Positions 4,533-5,757 of a DNA stretch of 5,757 bases are shown here, piece by piece. The DNA comes from Planctomycetia bacterium. GTDB taxonomy: Bacteria; Planctomycetota; Phycisphaerae; Phycisphaerales; SM1A02. Every line of letters starts with the position of its first letter. Position 1 is the stretch's first letter. The position numbers and the translations under genes were made by a program. The stretch lies in contig SYIB01000007.1 of NCBI GenBank assembly GCA_005798965.1, positions 1 to 5,757 on the forward strand, given 5' to 3'. Below the pieces are notes generated by a model, which was not told where the DNA came from, did not search any database, and saw nothing but the letters and a program-made list of their open reading frames with translations.

Positions 4533-5698
4533 GCAACATCCCCCTCTCGAAGCCCGACCTCGTGCGGGCGGACCTCGACGCGGTCATCGACACGCTCCAT
4601 GGCGAGCGGCTCTCGCAGGGCCGTGCGCTGCTTGAATTCGAACGCAAGGTGGCGCATGTCACCCGCCGCCCGCACGCGATCGGCGTCTCCAGCGGCGGCG
4701 CCGCGCTCGAGCTCGCCCTGCGCGCGCTGGACATCGGCGATGGCGATGAGGTGCTCGTGCCGAGTTTTGCCTTCCCCGCCAACACCAACGCTGTCCTCGC
4801 GGTCGGCGCCACGCCGGTGTTCGTCGACGCCGACCATCGCACGCTCTGCATGAGCGCGACGGAAGCCGAGACCAAGATCACTCCGCGCACGCGCGCGGTG
4901 CTCGGCGTCCCCATCTTCGGCGCGATCGCCGGCCTGCAGGAACTCATCGCCGTTTGTGCGCGTGCCGAGCTGCCCATGGTCGAGAATGCAGCCGAGGCGT
5001 TCGGCAGCACGCTGGGGCCGGACAATGCCGGGCGCTTCGGGCGCATCACCGCGCTGGGCTTCGGGCCCAACCGGCCGATCGCCATGGGCGAAGGCGGGGC
5101 CATCGTGACCAACGATGATCGACTGGCCATGCTCTGCCGCGCCATGCGCAACCAGGGCCGCACCGATCGGCGTTCCTTCCCCGACCAGTCATCCGATGTC
5201 GGCATGATCATGCAGTTCGCCTGCCTGGGCTATGACGCTCGGCTGGCCGAACCGCTCGCGGCCCTCGGGGCCAGCCAGATCGACCGGCTCGACTCGATCC
5301 TCGAGCGCCGCACGGAGGTCGCCCGCCATTATGTGCGCCGGCTGTGCGCGTTGTCCGACCTCATCGTGCCGTCGATCCCCGATCACGGAACCATCTCGTG
5401 GCCGCTCTTCTGGGTGCGCCTGTCGGACCGGTTCGGTTCGATGGAGCGCGATGCGATCGTCGATGGGCTGCACCGCCACGACATCGGCGCTGCGAACCAC
5501 TACCCCGCGTGCCACCTTCTGCCGCATGTGCGCGCTGCACTCGGCACGTACCACGGCCAATGCCCGGTCGCCGAGAGCCTTGCCGACCGCACGATCACAC
5601 TGCCGATGTACACCTCGATGAGTGACGAGGATGTCGATCAGGTGTGCGCCACGCTCGAGCTCCTGCTCGGCCGCATCGAGATGCCCCAGCGCGAGTGA
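4529..5698 (+). CDS. DegT/DnrJ/EryC1-fold protein lacking PLP-site residues (probable pseudo-aminotransferase)
   Basis: The 389-residue product matches the DegT/DnrJ/EryC1/StrS sugar aminotransferase family along its whole length: IPLSKPDL at the start, GDEVLVPSFAFPANTNAVLAVGATPVFVD (72-100), MGEGGAIVTND (186-196), LGYDARLAEPLAALG (233-247), and the AANHYPACHLLPH region (321-333). Normal members bind pyridoxal phosphate and aminate keto sugars. Here the cofactor residues have changed. The Schiff-base Lys of the F-x-P-x-K motif is Arg182 (codon CGG, 5072-5074). The Asp of the E-D-A-A motif that contacts the pyridine nitrogen is Asn153 (AAT). The Thr of S-G-T-A-A-L is Gly57, the Ser before F-x-P-x-K is Gly177, and the Asn of G-Y-N is Asp236. 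The frame is intact with family-typical length, so it is not a decayed gene. It probably binds a sugar nucleotide or another protein, or acts without PLP; the well-known lysine-less member ColD has His instead. ATG 4529 overlaps the upstream stop, suggesting coupled translation with the repeat protein. Confidence 0.88.
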   Translation: MSNIPLSKPDLVRADLDAVIDTLHGERLSQGRALLEFERKVAHVTRRPHAIGVSSGGAALELALRALDIGDGDEVLVPSFAFPANTNAVLAVGATPVFVDADHRTLCMSATEAETKITPRTRAVLGVPIFGAIAGLQELIAVCARAELPMVENAAEAFGSTLGPDNAGRFGRITALGFGPNRPIAMGEGGAIVTNDDRLAMLCRAMRNQGRTDRRSFPDQSSDVGMIMQFACLGYDARLAEPLAALGASQIDRLDSILERRTEVARHYVRRLCALSDLIVPSIPDHGTISWPLFWVRLSDRFGSMERDAIVDGLHRHDIGAANHYPACHLLPHVRAALGTYHGQCPVAESLADRTITLPMYTSMSDEDVDQVCATLELLLGRIEMPQRE

Positions 5699-5757
5699 CG
5701 CGCGCAGGGATGCCCCGATCGCCGCACGTCACGCTGTGGCCTTCCACTCACGACAAC
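5695..5757 (+). CDS. Start of a further gene, function unknown (cut by the window edge)
   Basis: An open frame runs to the window end from GTG 5695, which overlaps the preceding TGA as GTGA (5695-5698), mirroring the ATGA junction upstream. An in-frame ATG at 5710, directly preceded by AGGG, is the alternative start; from there the peptide reads MPRSPHVTLWPSTHDN. Only 16-21 codons are visible, too few to name a family. The close junction suggests it belongs to the same operon. It could be a chance open frame. Confidence 0.4.
   Translation, partial: MTRAGMPRSPHVTLWPSTHDN

Noticed and set aside
5695..5732. Inverted repeat GTGACG / CGTCAC as a terminator after the DegT-fold gene
   Set aside because: The 26-nt loop and lack of a T-run make a terminator unlikely, and the segment appears to be the start of the next gene.

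Overview
The window is about 5.8 kb of GC-rich bacterial DNA. It most likely comes from a planctomycete, plausibly of the class Phycisphaerae. Three things point that way: a DnaA whose DNA-binding signature (GRSTHST) departs from the GGRDHTT type, a secreted protein with a YWYF-x-Y-x-VVN-x-T motif that I recall from planctomycete hypothetical proteins, and a dnaA gene that does not sit beside dnaN, recF or gyrB. The assignment is inference from these traits; no rRNA or other marker is present.

Layout from left to right. A minus-strand gene, cut by the left edge, encodes the N-terminus of an exported protein. Diverging from it is a tandem GNAT-type N-acetyltransferase. A 322-nt non-coding stretch follows, holding a near-consensus DnaA box, two stem-loops and a likely sigma-70 type promoter. 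It leads into dnaA, the replication initiator, which starts with TTG. After a 37-nt gap come a putatively exported alpha-helical (HEAT-like) repeat protein, a DegT/DnrJ/EryC1-fold protein whose start codon overlaps the previous stop (ATGA), and the first codons of a further gene that probably overlaps in the same way (GTGA). The last three look like a translationally coupled operon.

Two observations stand out. First, the DegT-fold protein has kept the family scaffold but lost the residues that hold and use pyridoxal phosphate: the Schiff-base lysine is Arg, the pyridine-nitrogen aspartate is Asn, and phosphate-site Thr and Ser positions are Gly. It is therefore probably not an aminotransferase. 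Second, three genes (the minus-strand gene, the acetyltransferase and the repeat protein) have a TAC(A/G)CT -10-like hexamer ending only 6 or 7 nt before an ATG/GTG, which suggests leaderless transcripts. dnaA differs, with a long structured leader.

How the genes work together is only partly clear. DnaA acts in replication initiation and may bind the box upstream of its own gene. The downstream repeat protein and pseudo-aminotransferase are likely co-produced, but nothing in the sequence ties them to replication. No tRNA, rRNA, mobile element or CRISPR array was seen.
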